From NCBI RefSeq assembly GCF_014050145.1, contig NZ_JACFYF010000008.1:115438-179437 (forward strand): 64,000 bases of DNA, in the 5' to 3' direction. How positions within the stretch are numbered: position 1 is the stretch's first letter; each line of letters begins with the position of its first letter. This document shows positions 11,427-23,479 of the stretch, piece after piece. This stretch comes from Vibrio marinisediminis. Its GTDB lineage: Bacteria; Pseudomonadota; Gammaproteobacteria; Enterobacterales; Vibrionaceae. The notes under the pieces are model-generated. The model saw only the letters and a program-made list of their open reading frames with translations. It searched no databases and was not told the origin of the DNA. The position numbers and the translations under genes are program-made.

Positions 11427-13151
11427 TTACTTAGATTTATCTGCAATAAATTTTTCTACAACTGCTTCGATTTCTGCCGCTGTTGGTAGAGAAAGTGCTT
11501 CTTCCGCCATCGCTTTAACTTCAGCGAAGTTAGAGTTACGGATTACTTTCTTAACCGTAGGGATCGAGATACCGCTCATTGAGAATTCGTCTAGACCCAT
11601 ACCTAGTAGTAGTAGAGTTGCGCGCTCATCACCTGCTAGCTCGCCACACATACCTGTCCACTTGCCTTCAGCGTGAGAAGCATCAATTACTTGCTTAATC
11701 ACAGTAAGTACAGCTGGTGATAGAGGGTTGTACAGGTGAGAGATCATCTCGTTACCACGGTCAACAGCAAGTGTGTACTGAGTTAAATCGTTAGTACCGA
11801 TAGAGAAGAAAGCAACTTCTTTTGCGAGGTGGTGAGCAATTGCTGCAGCAGCAGGAGTTTCAACCATTACGCCAATTTCGATGTTTTCATCGAATGCTAG
11901 ACCTTCAGATCGTAGCTCTGCCTTGTACTCTTCGATTGCTGCTTTAAGCTCACGAATTTCTTCTACAGAGATAATCATTGGGAACATGATACGTAGTGTG
12001 CCATGTGCTGATGCACGTAGAATACCACGTAGCTGATCACGTAGGATTTCACGACGATCCAAGCTGATACGAACTGCACGCCAACCTAGGAATGGGTTCA
12101 TCTCTTTTGGAAGGTCCATGTACGGTAGCTCTTTATCACCACCGATATCCATAGTACGGATGATTACCGCTTGACCTTCCATTGCTTCCGCAACTTCTTT
12201 GTACGCTTGGTATTGCTCTTCTTCAGTTGGAAGTGCATCACGATCCATGAATAGGAATTCTGTACGGTACAGACCAACGCCTTCACCGCCATTGCGGATG
12301 ATACCGTCACAGTCTTTCACTGTACCGATGTTACCGCATACTTCTACACGGTGACCGTCTAGAGTTTCTGCGTGTAAATCTTTTAGTTTTGCTAGCTCTT
12401 CTTTTTCAGCGATGAATGCCGCTTTCACAGCTTTCGCTTCTGCAATTTCTGCTTCTGATGGGTTGATAACAATTTTGTTATTCATCGCATCAAGAATAAG
12501 CATATCGCCGTTCTTCACTTGTTTAGTGATGTTGTTCGTACCAACGATTGCTGGTAGTTCAAGAGAACGAGCCATGATAGAAGTGTGAGAAGTACGACCG
12601 CCGATATCACATGCAAAACCAAGAACGTAATCAAGGTTGATTTGTGCTGTTTCTGATGGCGTTAGGTCGTAAGCAACTAGGATAACTTCTTGGTCAATAT
12701 CGCTTAGAGAAACGATGTTGATGCCTAGCGCATTTTTAACGAAACGAGAACCAATGTCGCGAATATCAGTAGCGCGCTCTTTTAGGTATTCGTCGTCTAG
12801 AGATTCAAGTGCACATGCTTGCTCTTCGATAACTGTGTAGATTGCGTTATCTGCAGACATTTTGTCTTTCTTGATGAGTGCTAGGATTTCTTCTTCTAGC
12901 TCTTCGTCTTCAAGAAGCATGATGTGACCTTCAAAGATCGCTTCTTTTTCTTCACCGAAGGTTTCAAGTGCTTTTTGCTTGATGGTTTCAAGCTGAGCTG
13001 ATGATTTGTTGCGAGCGTCAAAGAAACGTGCAACTTCTGCTTCTACTTGATCGTCAGAGATTGTGTTTGTGTTTAGGACAATTTCATCTTCTTGAAGTAG
13101 TAATGCCTTACCAATAGCAATACCAGGAGATGCTAGGATGCCTGAAATCAT
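11427..13151 (-). CDS. ptsI: PTS enzyme I (phosphoenolpyruvate-protein phosphotransferase)
   Basis: Transfers phosphate from PEP to HPr. It has 574 residues, the usual length. The phosphorylated histidine is His189 in [10 protein letters not shown], and the C-terminal PEP-binding domain has [14 protein letters not shown] and the catalytic cysteine in TGMCGE. It is part of the ptsH-ptsI-crr set on the minus strand, 138 bases after ptsH. Confidence 0.98.
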   Translation of the reverse strand: MISGILASPGIAIGKALLLQEDEIVLNTNTISDDQVEAEVARFFDARNKSSAQLETIKQKALETFGEEKEAIFEGHIMLLEDEELEEEILALIKKDKMSADNAIYTVIEEQACALESLDDEYLKERATDIRDIGSRFVKNALGINIVSLSDIDQEVILVAYDLTPSETAQINLDYVLGFACDIGGRTSHTSIMARSLELPAIVGTNNITKQVKNGDMLILDAMNNKIVINPSEAEIAEAKAVKAAFIAEKEELAKLKDLHAETLDGHRVEVCGNIGTVKDCDGIIRNGGEGVGLYRTEFLFMDRDALPTEEEQYQAYKEVAEAMEGQAVIIRTMDIGGDKELPYMDLPKEMNPFLGWRAVRISLDRREILRDQLRGILRASAHGTLRIMFPMIISVEEIRELKAAIEEYKAELRSEGLAFDENIEIGVMVETPAAAAIAHHLAKEVAFFSIGTNDLTQYTLAVDRGNEMISHLYNPLSPAVLTVIKQVIDASHAEGKWTGMCGELAGDERATLLLLGMGLDEFSMSGISIPTVKKVIRNSNFAEVKAMAEEALSLPTAAEIEAVVEKFIADKSK

Positions 13152-13289
13152 AGCCTTACCTTAAATTGGTCAACTTTAAACTGGAGAAAAATATGGATGC
13201 GCTAACTCTTATGTTTAGCTTATGTTAGGACCTATTTCCAACAAAGCCATTCTGTTTTCACAAAATGGCTTCGAAAATAGGAGACCGAA

Positions 13290-13547
13290 TTAGTGTAGTT
13301 GGTCCATTAGAGCAACTAGGTGGTCCACTGCTTGCTGTGCTTGTGGGCCTTCAGCAGAGATTGTTACAACAGTACCTTTAACTAGGCCAAGAGTTTGTAG
13401 TTTGAATAGGCTTTTTGCGCTAGCGCTTTTGCCATTTGAAGTCACATTGATGTCAGCATCGAATGCTTTAGCTTCTTTAACGAACTGTGCAGCAGGACGA
13501 GTGTGAAGGCCGTTTTCTGCAGTGATTTCAACTTGCTTCTCGTACAT
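13290..13547 (-). CDS. ptsH: Phosphocarrier protein HPr
   Basis: The small phosphorelay protein between enzyme I and the sugar-specific IIA proteins. It has 85 residues, with the phospho-accepting His15 in GLHTRPAAQ and the conserved regulatory-site region around Ser46 ([10 protein letters not shown]). It is the first gene of the pts set, and its promoter must lie in the 250 bases upstream. Confidence 0.98.
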   Translation of the reverse strand: MYEKQVEITAENGLHTRPAAQFVKEAKAFDADINVTSNGKSASAKSLFKLQTLGLVKGTVVTISAEGPQAQQAVDHLVALMDQLH

Positions 13548-13849
13548 TTTGTATACCCCAATTAATTTATATTTTAGATAGTATTTTTAACCAAGCCTAG
13601 CTTAACGATTTATGATGACCTGTTCTATAAAACTAGCCAGCAATTTGTGTCGAAACTGATACTGGTTACAATTTTGGCAGTAATGATTGTAACAACCAGT
13701 GTTTACCATCACTACTTAGATACTGTTTTGGCAATATTATTTTGAAGCCAAAAATAAAACATTCCTGATATTACCAAAGGTGTGGTTAGGATCAACAAAA
13801 AAGCCCCTGTACGGGGCTTTTTTAAACGAAAAATTGATTTGGCAACATA
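13548..13849. other. Intergenic region between ptsH and cysK
   Basis: About 300 bases without a gene. The half next to ptsH should hold the ptsH promoter, but I could not assign -35/-10 boxes or a convincing CRP site by eye. The cysK end holds the terminator at 13797-13823. Confidence 0.6.
13797..13823 (-). terminator. Terminator downstream of cysK
   Basis: AAGCCCC, TGTA-type loop, GGGGCTT, with A runs on one side and T runs on the other, so it can act in the minus direction after cysK. The hairpin is 27 bases past the cysK stop. Confidence 0.88.
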
Positions 13850-14818
13850 TTACTGTTGGTTCTCTTTTTCCGTAAATATGCCGGAAAACAACGCTGTGCT
13901 TAGATAGCGCTCACCAGAGCTTGGCAAGATTACAACAATAGTTTTGTCTTTAAATTCAGGTAGTTCTGCAATCTTGTTAGCTGCAACAACTGCCGCGCCA
14001 GAAGAGATGCCAGCCAGAATGCCTTCTTCTTCCATTAGGCGTTGAGCCATTTCAATGGCTTCTTCTGAAGTGACCGACTCAACGCGATCTAATAGCTCTA
14101 AATCCAAGTTTCCAGGGATAAAACCAGCGCCTATACCTTGAATCTTATGTGGTGCTGGTTGAATTTCATCACCTGCTAGCGCCTGTGCGATAACTGGTGA
14201 TTCAGCCGGTTCTACTGCAACAGAAGTGATCGCTTTGCCTTTCTCGCCTTTGATGTAGCGGCTTGTACCCGTAATTGTACCGCCGGTACCAACGCCTGCG
14301 ACGATAACATCAACAGCGCCATCAGTAGCTTCCCAAATTTCAGGACCAGTGGTTTTTACATGGATTTCTGGGTTGGCAGGGTTATCGAACTGTTGCAGGA
14401 GTAGATATTTTTCAGGGTTGCTTGCCACAATTTCTTCAGCTTTAGCAATTGCGCCTTTCATGCCTTTGGCCGCTTCAGTGAGCTCTAGATTTGCGCCAAG
14501 TGCTTTTAGAAGCTTACGACGTTCAAGACTCATTGATTCAGGCATGGTTAAAGTGAGTTTGTAACCACGAGCAGCCGCGACGAAGGCTAGGGCGATACCC
14601 GTATTACCACTGGTTGGCTCTACCAGTTCAACACCTGGTTTTAGCTTGCCTTGCTTTTCTGCGTCCCAGATCATGTTTGCGCCAATACGACATTTTACGC
14701 TGAAGCTTGGGTTACGTGCTTCCACTTTCGCCAGGATATTACCCTTTGCTACTTTATTTAAACGAACAAGAGGCGTGTTACCAATCGTTTGTGAATTGTC
14801 TTCGTAGATTTTGCTCAT
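13850..14818 (-). CDS. cysK: Cysteine synthase A (O-acetylserine sulfhydrylase)
   Basis: A PLP enzyme making cysteine from O-acetylserine and sulfide. From the ATG at 14818 (MSKIYEDN) it has 322 residues. Lys42 in NPSFSVKCR is the PLP lysine, TSGNTG binds the substrate carboxylate, and GTGGT binds the cofactor phosphate. A 20-codon upstream extension is open but rejected: an AAGGA box stands 7 bases before the 14818 start and no family member begins earlier. It is near cysZ, which supplies sulfate to the same pathway. Confidence 0.97.
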   Translation of the reverse strand: MSKIYEDNSQTIGNTPLVRLNKVAKGNILAKVEARNPSFSVKCRIGANMIWDAEKQGKLKPGVELVEPTSGNTGIALAFVAAARGYKLTLTMPESMSLERRKLLKALGANLELTEAAKGMKGAIAKAEEIVASNPEKYLLLQQFDNPANPEIHVKTTGPEIWEATDGAVDVIVAGVGTGGTITGTSRYIKGEKGKAITSVAVEPAESPVIAQALAGDEIQPAPHKIQGIGAGFIPGNLDLELLDRVESVTSEEAIEMAQRLMEEEGILAGISSGAAVVAANKIAELPEFKDKTIVVILPSSGERYLSTALFSGIFTEKENQQ

Positions 14819-15025
14819 TGTCTGGTCCTTCATAAGATGGCTATTTGCTCGTAAGTCAAATGTTGACCGCGCAAACATAAGTGTTAGTGAATGTGGATAA
14901 AGATTAGGGCTTTTCTAAAAATGAGAGAAGGATTAAAAAGTTATATCTTATTTAAAATGCCTAATTAATTTTCATATGCTGGACTTTGACAATCAATGTG
15001 GCTTTAAGGAAGGTCTGTCAGTTTA

Positions 15026-15068
15026 AGTGGTGTCTCCAAGATTATAGAGAAGCCTTGAAGACACCACT
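15026..15068 (-). terminator. Long inverted repeat after cysZ, likely terminator
   Basis: Arms AGTGGTGTCT and AGACACCACT (10 bp, perfect) are extended by CAAG/CTTG after a one-base bulge on each side, with a loop of about 13 bases. It lies 14 bases past the cysZ stop. No strong U tract follows, so it could be a weak terminator or an RNA-stabilising hairpin. Confidence 0.55.
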
Positions 15069-15081
15069 GTATATAGAGAAG

Positions 15082-15819
15082 CTATTTTTTAAATTCGTTA
15101 ACCCACATAGAGGTAGCGCCGCAGACCGCGACTGGCATAACAATTAAGTTCAAGATTGGTATGGTTGTAAATAAGCTGACTAAAACGCCAAAGCCATAAG
15201 CCTTACCTTGTTTTTGTTTCAAATTGTAACGCATCTCATTAAAACTGACTTTGTGGTTATCAAAAGGGTAGTCGCAGTACTGAATCGCCAGTATCCAAGC
15301 GGTAAAGACAAACCATAAAACCGGACCTAAAGTTTGTCCGATAGCTGGAATGAGTAATAGTAGAAACAGCCCAATTGCTTTTGGCAGAACATAGATAAGT
15401 TTTCGCCATTCACGAGCCAGTACGCGCGGGGTATCTTTCACCACACTTAGGATGCCGCCGTCGTTAATTTTTTTCCCTGTTAAGTGCTCTTCTACCTTTT
15501 CAGCGAGTAGTCCATTAAATGGCGCAGCGACAAAGTTTGCCAAGGTGCTAAAGAAGTAGGAGAAGGTGGCGAGAATGGTTAGCACCAAAAGAGGCCACAA
15601 AATGTAACTTAACCAAGAGAGGAACTCAGGCAGTTGTCCTATCCATTGATTGATCCAACTATCTAGATGAGAGAACAAATAGAAAAGGGCTCCGCCGACT
15701 AAAATAATATTAGCGAGTAGCGGCATTAAAACGAAACGGCGAATGCCAGGGCTAAGGGCTAGTTCGATACCGTGAAAGAAATAACCAAACCCTGAACGTG
15801 GTACTGTGTTTTTTGTCAT
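15082..15819 (-). CDS. cysZ: Sulfate transporter CysZ
   Basis: An inner-membrane protein of 245 residues in the CysZ/EI24 family, which moves sulfate into the cell for cysteine synthesis. Hydrophobic segments lie around residues 28-50, 70-100, 145-180 and 205-235. FGYFFHGIELALSPGIRRF at the N terminus is a typical family start. It is divergent from zipA, as in other gamma-proteobacteria, and close to cysK. Confidence 0.95.
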   Translation of the reverse strand: MTKNTVPRSGFGYFFHGIELALSPGIRRFVLMPLLANIILVGGALFYLFSHLDSWINQWIGQLPEFLSWLSYILWPLLVLTILATFSYFFSTLANFVAAPFNGLLAEKVEEHLTGKKINDGGILSVVKDTPRVLAREWRKLIYVLPKAIGLFLLLLIPAIGQTLGPVLWFVFTAWILAIQYCDYPFDNHKVSFNEMRYNLKQKQGKAYGFGVLVSLFTTIPILNLIVMPVAVCGATSMWVNEFKK

Positions 15820-16021
15820 AGTGCTTTTATCTGTGTAGAAAACGACCTTTTTCTATCTTAACAAGAAAGAAGCGTGTTCAAAATCACAACATTGTGGGAA
15901 CTTCTCACATTAATTTGTTCTAAAACCTAGGATAGTTTTGGTAAAGTTATTGGTAAACAGGTTTAATCAATTTGGCCGTAAGCCCAGAAAGTGTTTGCCG
16001 CTAAGCAAATGAGAGCAAAAA

Positions 16022-16957
16022 ATGCAGGAATTGCGATTCGTACTTATCGTGGTTGGCGCGCTTGCCATCGCCGCGTTGTTATTCCACGGTCTATGGACGA
16101 GTAAAAAAGAAGGCAAGTCAAAATTTGGTGACAAGCCATTAGGGAAGTTAGAAACCGACGGCGACGACATTTCTGATCGAAGTGCGGAGCGTGGTTTTGC
16201 TCCAGAAGATGATTTTGAAATTATCCGTAAGGATCGAAAAGAGCCTGATTTTGAAACCGATGCGCTGGCTGATGATCCGCTTATTGCCGATCCATTAATC
16301 TCTGATCCACTTACCGATTATGGTTCCAATGAGGAGTCAGAACTGGAGACGCGAGAAGTTATCAATACTGAGATTGATGAAATCCCGTCAATGTCAGCGC
16401 TCGATATCTCGGAAATTGAAATTGAACCAATAGCCAAGCCGATGACTGGTGAAGTGAAGGCGAAAGACATTGTGGAGCCATCTACGCAAGAAGAGCCTGC
16501 GGAGAAAGCGGAAGAGTCTGAGCCTAAAGAGCCTGAATTAGAAGTTATTGTAATGAACGTTCACAGCGCTGGTGATGAGCCATTTATTGGCACTAAGCTA
16601 TTTAGTAGTATGCAGCAAAATGATCTGTTATATGGTGAAATGGATATTTTTCATCGCCATACGGACTTATCTGGAACGGGTAAGGTGTTGTTTAGTGTGG
16701 CGAATATGATGCAACCGGGTACGCTGAAACATGATGACCCAGCTGACTTTAGCACCAAAGGTATCTCTTTCTTTATGACCTTACCTTGCTACGGTGATGC
16801 TGATCAGAATTTCAAATTGATGCTAAAAACTGCTCAACAAATTGCCGATGATCTCGGTGGGCGCGTACTAGATGATGCGCGTAACTTGATGACGCCGAAT
16901 CGCATCGATGGCTATAAGGCTCAAATCAAAGAGTTTAAAGCCAAACAAACTAACTGA
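16022..16957 (+). CDS. zipA: Cell division protein ZipA
   Basis: Anchors FtsZ polymers to the inner membrane. The layout is typical: one N-terminal membrane segment (about residues 5-24) and a charged stretch (KKEGKSKFG). A long acidic, proline/glutamate-rich linker of about 140 residues (repeated ADPLI/SDPL units) follows. The C-terminal FtsZ-binding domain runs from about residue 170 to 311 ([16 protein letters not shown]). It is upstream of ligA but separated by a terminator. Confidence 0.95.
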   Translation: MQELRFVLIVVGALAIAALLFHGLWTSKKEGKSKFGDKPLGKLETDGDDISDRSAERGFAPEDDFEIIRKDRKEPDFETDALADDPLIADPLISDPLTDYGSNEESELETREVINTEIDEIPSMSALDISEIEIEPIAKPMTGEVKAKDIVEPSTQEEPAEKAEESEPKEPELEVIVMNVHSAGDEPFIGTKLFSSMQQNDLLYGEMDIFHRHTDLSGTGKVLFSVANMMQPGTLKHDDPADFSTKGISFFMTLPCYGDADQNFKLMLKTAQQIADDLGGRVLDDARNLMTPNRIDGYKAQIKEFKAKQTN

Positions 16958-16982
16958 TTTATATAAGCAACTTAAAATGATT

Positions 16983-17011
16983 AAGGCTCCTTCAATAGTA
17001 GGAGCCTTTTT
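16983..17011 (+). terminator. Terminator between zipA and ligA
   Basis: AAGGCTCCT, eight-base loop, AGGAGCCTT, followed by T residues; 25 bases after the zipA stop. It should let ligA be expressed separately or set a lower level by read-through. Confidence 0.85.
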
Positions 17012-17086
17012 ATTTGCCTTCTTGAACCTAACGAGTAGCGCAGTCATACTCGCACTATTAGCCACATCCTATCGAATACTGAGTGA

Positions 17087-19099
<2,013 letters not shown>

Positions 19100-19616
19100 G
19101 GGTTATTTACTAGGCTCGTAGCCCTCCCTATTATATTAAACACCTCTTTATAAGAGGTGTTTTTTTTACATCTAAATTAAGGTGTTTCAATATTAAGAAT
19201 GAATGTCCATCTTTAGAAGGTGATATAGATCGAAATAAAAATATAGAGTTACGTTTTGATCATTTTATGCGATCAGACTCAAAAATACACTTCACTTTAA
19301 CTCTTTAATTAATTGATTTAATTCAATTAAATTAAATACTGTGAAAGTTCAAAGCAATATGGAGATCTTGATCACTAGTTTAGAAAAAGTATGTCTTGTG
19401 TCATATTTTTTTATAAAGAAATTAAGTTCTGATTGATGTTTTTTGCTGCGAAGTTAGTCTAGTTCATACGGATACACGAGGTGTATGCAGTAACTTTAAA
19501 ATTGAAATTATCATTGAAGATTGTTGATATTTTATTAGGAAAATCTTTTCCCTTCGGCGGCCAACTTTAGGGGAAAGGAAATAAAACAGCTATATCCATT
19601 TTTAGGAGTTTTTTCC
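19100..19616. other. Long regulatory region upstream of the porin gene
   Basis: 517 bases without a gene. It starts with the ligA terminator, then AT-rich DNA, and ends with a 5' leader carrying a hairpin at 19545-19577. A long AT-rich upstream region is usual for Vibrio porins controlled by ToxR, OmpR-like regulators or H-NS, but I could not mark a specific binding site. Confidence 0.6.
19138..19167 (+). terminator. Terminator of ligA
   Basis: ACACCTCTT, loop TAT, AAGAGGTGT, then seven further T. A 9-bp perfect stem with U tract, 40 bases after the stop. Confidence 0.92.
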
Positions 19617-20651
19617 ATGGACAAATTTTTTAAACGCACTCTAGTATGTGCGGCAGTGGCTTCGGCAGCGACAGTTGGTTCAGCAAATGCTGCAGTGCAA
19701 GTTGTTGGTGATGCAGTACAATTTTACGGTCAAGCTGCGGGCGCTCTGATTGTTTCAGATCACGCTAAAGCGGGTAAAGATAATACAGTAATTGCAGATA
19801 TTGAATCTCGTGTCGGTTTCCGCGGTGTTGTTGAGTTTGAAGATCTAGAACCTAACTTTGTATGGCAAATGGAAGGCGGCAACGCTAACAACGGTACTAA
19901 TTCTGGTGGTCTTGGTGTGCGTGATACGTACCTAGGTCTTGATTGGGATGGCTTCGGTAGCGTTAAATTCGGTCGTCAGTTGGTTGCTGCTTATAACCTA
20001 GTCGATGGTCACACAAACCCAGGCACAGGTTATGTGTTTGACGGTTGGGTAGATGGCGCTCTTGACCTAGGTGTTGCTTGGGAAGGTCGTGCTGACCACG
20101 TAATCCGCTACGACTCAGCAAACTGGAATGGCTTCACTCTACAAGCGTCTCTAAGTGGCATGAGTGGTTCAACCGATGCGAAAACTATCAGCTTTGCGGG
20201 TGCATACCAAAATGACAACATGCTACTACACGCTGGTTACTACGACCGTGGTGAAACAGTAGAAGCTGATGCCCTGAACGTTGATGGCAGCAACTACTGG
20301 ATTGCTGGCGCATACTTCTTCTTAGGTGATTTCACTATTAACGCTGCGGTACGCGATATGTCTGCAGATTACGCCAATGGCACTGACAATGGTCAAATGA
20401 GCTACTCTGGTGCTATTCAGTATACAATCAACGAAAACTGGTTTGTAAAAGCAGGTTACGCCGCTCAAGCTAAATCTGACCTAGCGAAAGACGCAGGTAT
20501 CGATGATTCAGACAGTGCAGTGACTGCTCGCGTAGCATTCCTACAGCCTAGCTTTATCATCTACGGTGATATCCGTGACTACGATATGAACGGCAATTCT
20601 AAAGAAACAGACAAGACTGACTTCATGCTAGGTATTGAATACTACTTCTAA
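19617..20651 (+). CDS. Outer-membrane porin (Gram-negative porin family)
   Basis: A 344-residue beta-barrel porin. It has a signal peptide (residues 1 to about 25, cleavage near ANA-AVQ), alternating amphipathic strands, and ends in the outer-membrane signature with terminal Phe (GIEYYF). FRGVVEFEDL and GLDWDGFGSVKFGRQ are typical porin strands. Its place after ligA matches the putative porin VC0972 of V. cholerae rather than OmpU or OmpT. It has its own long upstream region and its own terminator. The substrate is not predictable from the sequence. Confidence 0.9.
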   Translation: MDKFFKRTLVCAAVASAATVGSANAAVQVVGDAVQFYGQAAGALIVSDHAKAGKDNTVIADIESRVGFRGVVEFEDLEPNFVWQMEGGNANNGTNSGGLGVRDTYLGLDWDGFGSVKFGRQLVAAYNLVDGHTNPGTGYVFDGWVDGALDLGVAWEGRADHVIRYDSANWNGFTLQASLSGMSGSTDAKTISFAGAYQNDNMLLHAGYYDRGETVEADALNVDGSNYWIAGAYFFLGDFTINAAVRDMSADYANGTDNGQMSYSGAIQYTINENWFVKAGYAAQAKSDLAKDAGIDDSDSAVTARVAFLQPSFIIYGDIRDYDMNGNSKETDKTDFMLGIEYYF

Positions 20652-20682
20652 TAGCTATTCGTTAGTCTAACTATCTTATATT

Positions 20683-20712
20683 GAGCACTCTCTCGAGAGT
20701 GCTCGTTTTTTT
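20683..20712 (+). terminator. Terminator of the porin gene
   Basis: GAGCACTCT, loop CTCG, AGAGTGCTC, then G and seven T. It also lies just upstream of the next gene, whose ribosome-binding site starts only a few bases later. Confidence 0.92.
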
Positions 20713-20724
20713 CAGGAGAAAATG

Positions 20725-21459
20725 ATGAAGGCAATGAGAACCTTAATAGCGATATGTATTACAACAGCTTCCTTCGCTCCGCAAGCCGAAGTTGGACTAA
20801 ATTTTAACTCTAATGTGGTACCACTTGTAGTGGATAATGAAGAGTCAGGGTTGTGGGCTTTTTCTAAACCTAAGTTTGAAGTGCCAAACGGAACTAATCA
20901 GGTTGTTATTCGTGTATCTAAATTAGTCGATAATAATTCTGGCGCAAAAGAAAAATTTAATTCAGATCCATTTGTGGTGACATTTAATGCGGCAGATACT
21001 CAGGTGACATTAGCGATGGATGCTAAAATAACGCGCTTGATTCATGTCGAAAAATTTAACGAAAATCCCAAAATGAAGCTTACAGATAGTAACGGCAATG
21101 TACTAGATTTTAAAATTGATAAGTTGCCTTCGATTTTGGGGTTAGGGCGTGATTACGTTAAAGAACTAAAAAAATATAATCAAGAAAATAATATAGTGAC
21201 AACTTCGTCTTCTACTAGCCAAGCTTCAACGGTAGGTCAGCTAGCTGGCAGTGATGCAAGCCAAATGGTTTCATACTGGAGCAAAAAAGCAACACCGCAA
21301 GAACTAGAACAATTTACCAACTGGGTTTTTGAAAATAGGCAGTCAACATCTGTTCCTGCACTTGAAGGTTCTAAAGCTTTAGAGATGATGGGATATTGGT
21401 ATGCAGAAGCATCACCAATTGAAAGAAAATCAATCTTAGCGTGGCTAGTTTCGCATTAA
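20725..21459 (+). CDS. Periplasmic DUF2057 (UPF0319/YccT-like) protein with a C-terminal tandem repeat
   Basis: About 244 residues with a signal peptide (cleavage near PQA-EVG). The region from about 25 to 155 matches DUF2057, a family of exported proteins that includes E. coli YccT. The last 67 residues hold two copies of a 27-residue unit (MxxYWxxxAxPxExxxxxxW), at about 179-205 and 219-245, separated by a Ser/Thr-rich or linker segment. I place the start at the second ATG (20725) because AGGAG at 20714-20718 is too close to the first ATG. The porin terminator lies immediately upstream, so expression may come from read-through or a promoter overlapping it. Function unknown. Confidence 0.82.
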   Translation: MKAMRTLIAICITTASFAPQAEVGLNFNSNVVPLVVDNEESGLWAFSKPKFEVPNGTNQVVIRVSKLVDNNSGAKEKFNSDPFVVTFNAADTQVTLAMDAKITRLIHVEKFNENPKMKLTDSNGNVLDFKIDKLPSILGLGRDYVKELKKYNQENNIVTTSSSTSQASTVGQLAGSDASQMVSYWSKKATPQELEQFTNWVFENRQSTSVPALEGSKALEMMGYWYAEASPIERKSILAWLVSH

Positions 21460-21474
21460 TTCACTCGACTTTTT

Positions 21475-21502
21475 AAGCCCTTGTCTATACAGGCAAGGGC
21501 TT
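21475..21502. terminator. Hairpin between DUF2057 gene and the small secreted protein gene
   Basis: AAGCCCTTG, ten-base loop, CAAGGGCTT, with T residues after it and TTTT before it. It lies between two converging genes, so it may serve both. Confidence 0.75.
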
Positions 21503-21510
21503 TGTCAATA

Positions 21511-21717
21511 CTAACGCGATAGCGTAACACCCGAGTAAGTCCCACCATTTGAACGGCATACACCACTAGGGATGTAATCTGTTGTCCCATCAGGTAAGTT
21601 ACAGGTAACCCACGCCCCGCGAGCCGTTTGATTGCTATTTGAGTTATTTGCAGCGGTAGAGGCAAATACAGAAAATGAAAGTAGCGCAGTACAGAATAGG
21701 GCAATGATCTTTTTCAT
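21511..21717 (-). CDS. Small secreted hypothetical protein
   Basis: 68 residues: a clear signal peptide (MKKIIALFCTALLSFSVFA, cleavage near FAS-TAA), an Asn/Ser-rich spacer, then a small mature domain with two cysteines (VTCNLPDG and SGVCRSNGG) that could form one disulfide. The ribosome-binding site GGAG is well placed before the ATG. I do not recognise the family. It could be a small periplasmic or surface protein. The good start signals and terminator support a real gene. Confidence 0.72.
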   Translation of the reverse strand: MKKIIALFCTALLSFSVFASTAANNSNSNQTARGAWVTCNLPDGTTDYIPSGVCRSNGGTYSGVTLSR

Positions 21718-21951
21718 GACAGTTCTCCGTTATTTTTGCGACGTATCTCAAATTTTATGAGATACCCTTATTATGAAACAGGACTGATAAAGATCAAAAA
21801 AAAATGATATTTTTATGTAATAAATAACCTATCTTGATGTTTTTTTAGGTTAATTAAAGCAAAAATTCTTTTTATGGAGAGTAGATCGGTTAACTCATCG
21901 AAATAGGCAGAAAAATAAGCCATTTTCTACCTATTATAAACACAATAAGGC

Positions 21952-22404
21952 TTACTTTTTTTCCTCAATGAATAAAACTATTCCCTTAATTGCAACTACT
22001 TCGACCATTGATCCAGCTGATAATGCTTGTTCACTATGGGCTGACCAAGTGGTATCCGCTAATTTGATACGAGACCTTCCCGCAGGAATATCGTGTTCGA
22101 GCTGAATACTTTGACCTATCAGTTGCTTGGTTTTTTGATTCAAATCTCTTTTTTCGTCACCTTGACGATCGCTTTTAAGCTGCCTTCGCCACCACAACCA
22201 AGTGGTCGCGAGAGAAAATACACCAAATGAAACCCATTGAAGCTGCCAACTGATTGGTAACCAAGCCAGTAGTACGCCGACTAGTAGCGCCGATATTCCT
22301 AACCAGAGCAAGTAGCCCGCAGTACCTAGTAACTCGGCTGCGAGCAAAGCAAGCCCAAAAGCAATCCAGTGCCAATGATTAATGCTATCTAATATTTCGA
22401 CCAC
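21952..22404 (-). CDS. NfeD-like membrane protein
   Basis: 150 residues with three or four hydrophobic segments in the first half (about residues 10-75) and a C-terminal OB-fold domain (about 90-150) typical of the short NfeD family. It starts 8 bases after qmcA, so the two form an operon. Short NfeD proteins are almost always paired with an SPFH protein and are thought to form a membrane complex with it. The E. coli equivalent pair is qmcA-ybbK-type. Confidence 0.88.
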   Translation of the reverse strand: MVEILDSINHWHWIAFGLALLAAELLGTAGYLLWLGISALLVGVLLAWLPISWQLQWVSFGVFSLATTWLWWRRQLKSDRQGDEKRDLNQKTKQLIGQSIQLEHDIPAGRSRIKLADTTWSAHSEQALSAGSMVEVVAIKGIVLFIEEKK

Positions 22405-22412
22405 AAAACCCT

Positions 22413-23345
22413 CTATTTCTTTTGTTGTGCAAACATTTCAGCGATACCCGCAACCGAGCCCATTAGACCAGTTGCTTCTAGTGGAAGCATGATGATCTTG
22501 CCATTTTCCGCCTGACCGATAGCTTTTAGGGCGTCAGTATAGCCTTGGGCAATAAAGTAATTAACGGCTTGCATGTCACCTTTTGAAATTGCTTCAGACA
22601 CCATCTCAGTGGCTCGAGCTTCTGCCTCTGCCGCTCTTTCTCTAGCTTCAGCTTGTAGAATTGCCGCTTGTTTTTCCCCTTCGGCTTTGAGTATTTCTGA
22701 TTGTTTTTGCCCTTCAGCTCGTAAAATCTTAGCTTGGCGAACACCTTCAGCTTCAAGAATTTCGGCGCGTTTGTTTCGCTCCGCTTTCATTTGGGCATTC
22801 ATTGCCGCGGTGAGATCGGAGGGTGGCTGCACATCTTTGATTTCAATACGCGTGACTTTTACGCCCCAAGGGTTGGTTGCTTCATCAACTATCGCTAACA
22901 GTTTGACATTAATCATATCGCGTTGGCTGAGCATTTCGTCTAGTTCCATAGAGCCAAGTACGGTACGGATGTTAGTTAATGTAAGATTTCGTATCGCATG
23001 TTCGAGATCATTAACTTCATAAGCGGCCTTTGGTGCATCAATCACTTGTACAAAGCAGACTGCATCAATAGTGACATTGGCGTTATCGCGTGAAATAACT
23101 TCCTGTGCGGGAATATCAAGAACTCGTTCCATCATATTAATTCGATGACCAATTTTGTCGATGAATGGGATGATGAAATTTAATCCTGGTTTGAGCGTTA
23201 GCGTATAGCGCCCAAATCGTTCTACTGTCCAATGGTTTCCTTGCGGGACCGTCTTAACACCCGCATAAACGAAGGCCACTACGGCAACAATAAAGATAGC
23301 GGTAGTGATTATGGAATCGAGGGGGAGGGAAGTATCGATAGGCAT
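22413..23345 (-). CDS. qmcA: SPFH/Band-7 membrane protein (QmcA/stomatin type)
   Basis: 310 residues: one N-terminal membrane anchor (about 11-31), the SPFH/Band-7 domain (about 33-195, with [16 protein letters not shown] at its start), then an Ala/Glu/Lys-rich coiled coil with a repeated A-E-G-x-x-Q-A-x-I-L unit (about 200-260). These proteins oligomerise into large membrane rings and affect FtsH protease activity and membrane microdomains. It is paired with nfeD. Confidence 0.92.
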   Translation of the reverse strand: MPIDTSLPLDSIITTAIFIVAVVAFVYAGVKTVPQGNHWTVERFGRYTLTLKPGLNFIIPFIDKIGHRINMMERVLDIPAQEVISRDNANVTIDAVCFVQVIDAPKAAYEVNDLEHAIRNLTLTNIRTVLGSMELDEMLSQRDMINVKLLAIVDEATNPWGVKVTRIEIKDVQPPSDLTAAMNAQMKAERNKRAEILEAEGVRQAKILRAEGQKQSEILKAEGEKQAAILQAEARERAAEAEARATEMVSEAISKGDMQAVNYFIAQGYTDALKAIGQAENGKIIMLPLEATGLMGSVAGIAEMFAQQKK

Positions 23346-23437
23346 GAAGCGCTCCTTATTTCAAGTTAGCTTCATTGTTGCTGATTATTTCGCCAGCGAC
23401 AAACCTAATAATGAGAGTTGATACGATAATCATAAAT

Positions 23438-23466
23438 AACCAAGGTCAGATATACGGACCTTGGTT
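23438..23466 (-). terminator. Hairpin downstream of the thioredoxin-like gene
   Basis: AACCAAGGTC, nine-base loop, GACCTTGGTT: a perfect 10-bp stem, 14 bases past the cnoX stop. In the minus direction only a short, interrupted T stretch follows. The longer homopolymer lies on the other side, so termination strength is uncertain. Confidence 0.6.
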
Positions 23467-23479
23467 AAAAAAAGCTTAG

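Noticed and set aside
15893-15912. TGTGG...TCACA near the cysZ/zipA divergent region as a CRP site
   Set aside because: The spacer is 7 rather than 6 bases and the first arm has a mismatch at the key position.
22573-23022. 149-codon frame opposite qmcA
   Set aside because: Its Ser/Ala/Arg repeats mirror the Ala/Glu/Lys coiled coil of qmcA read in reverse; not a gene.
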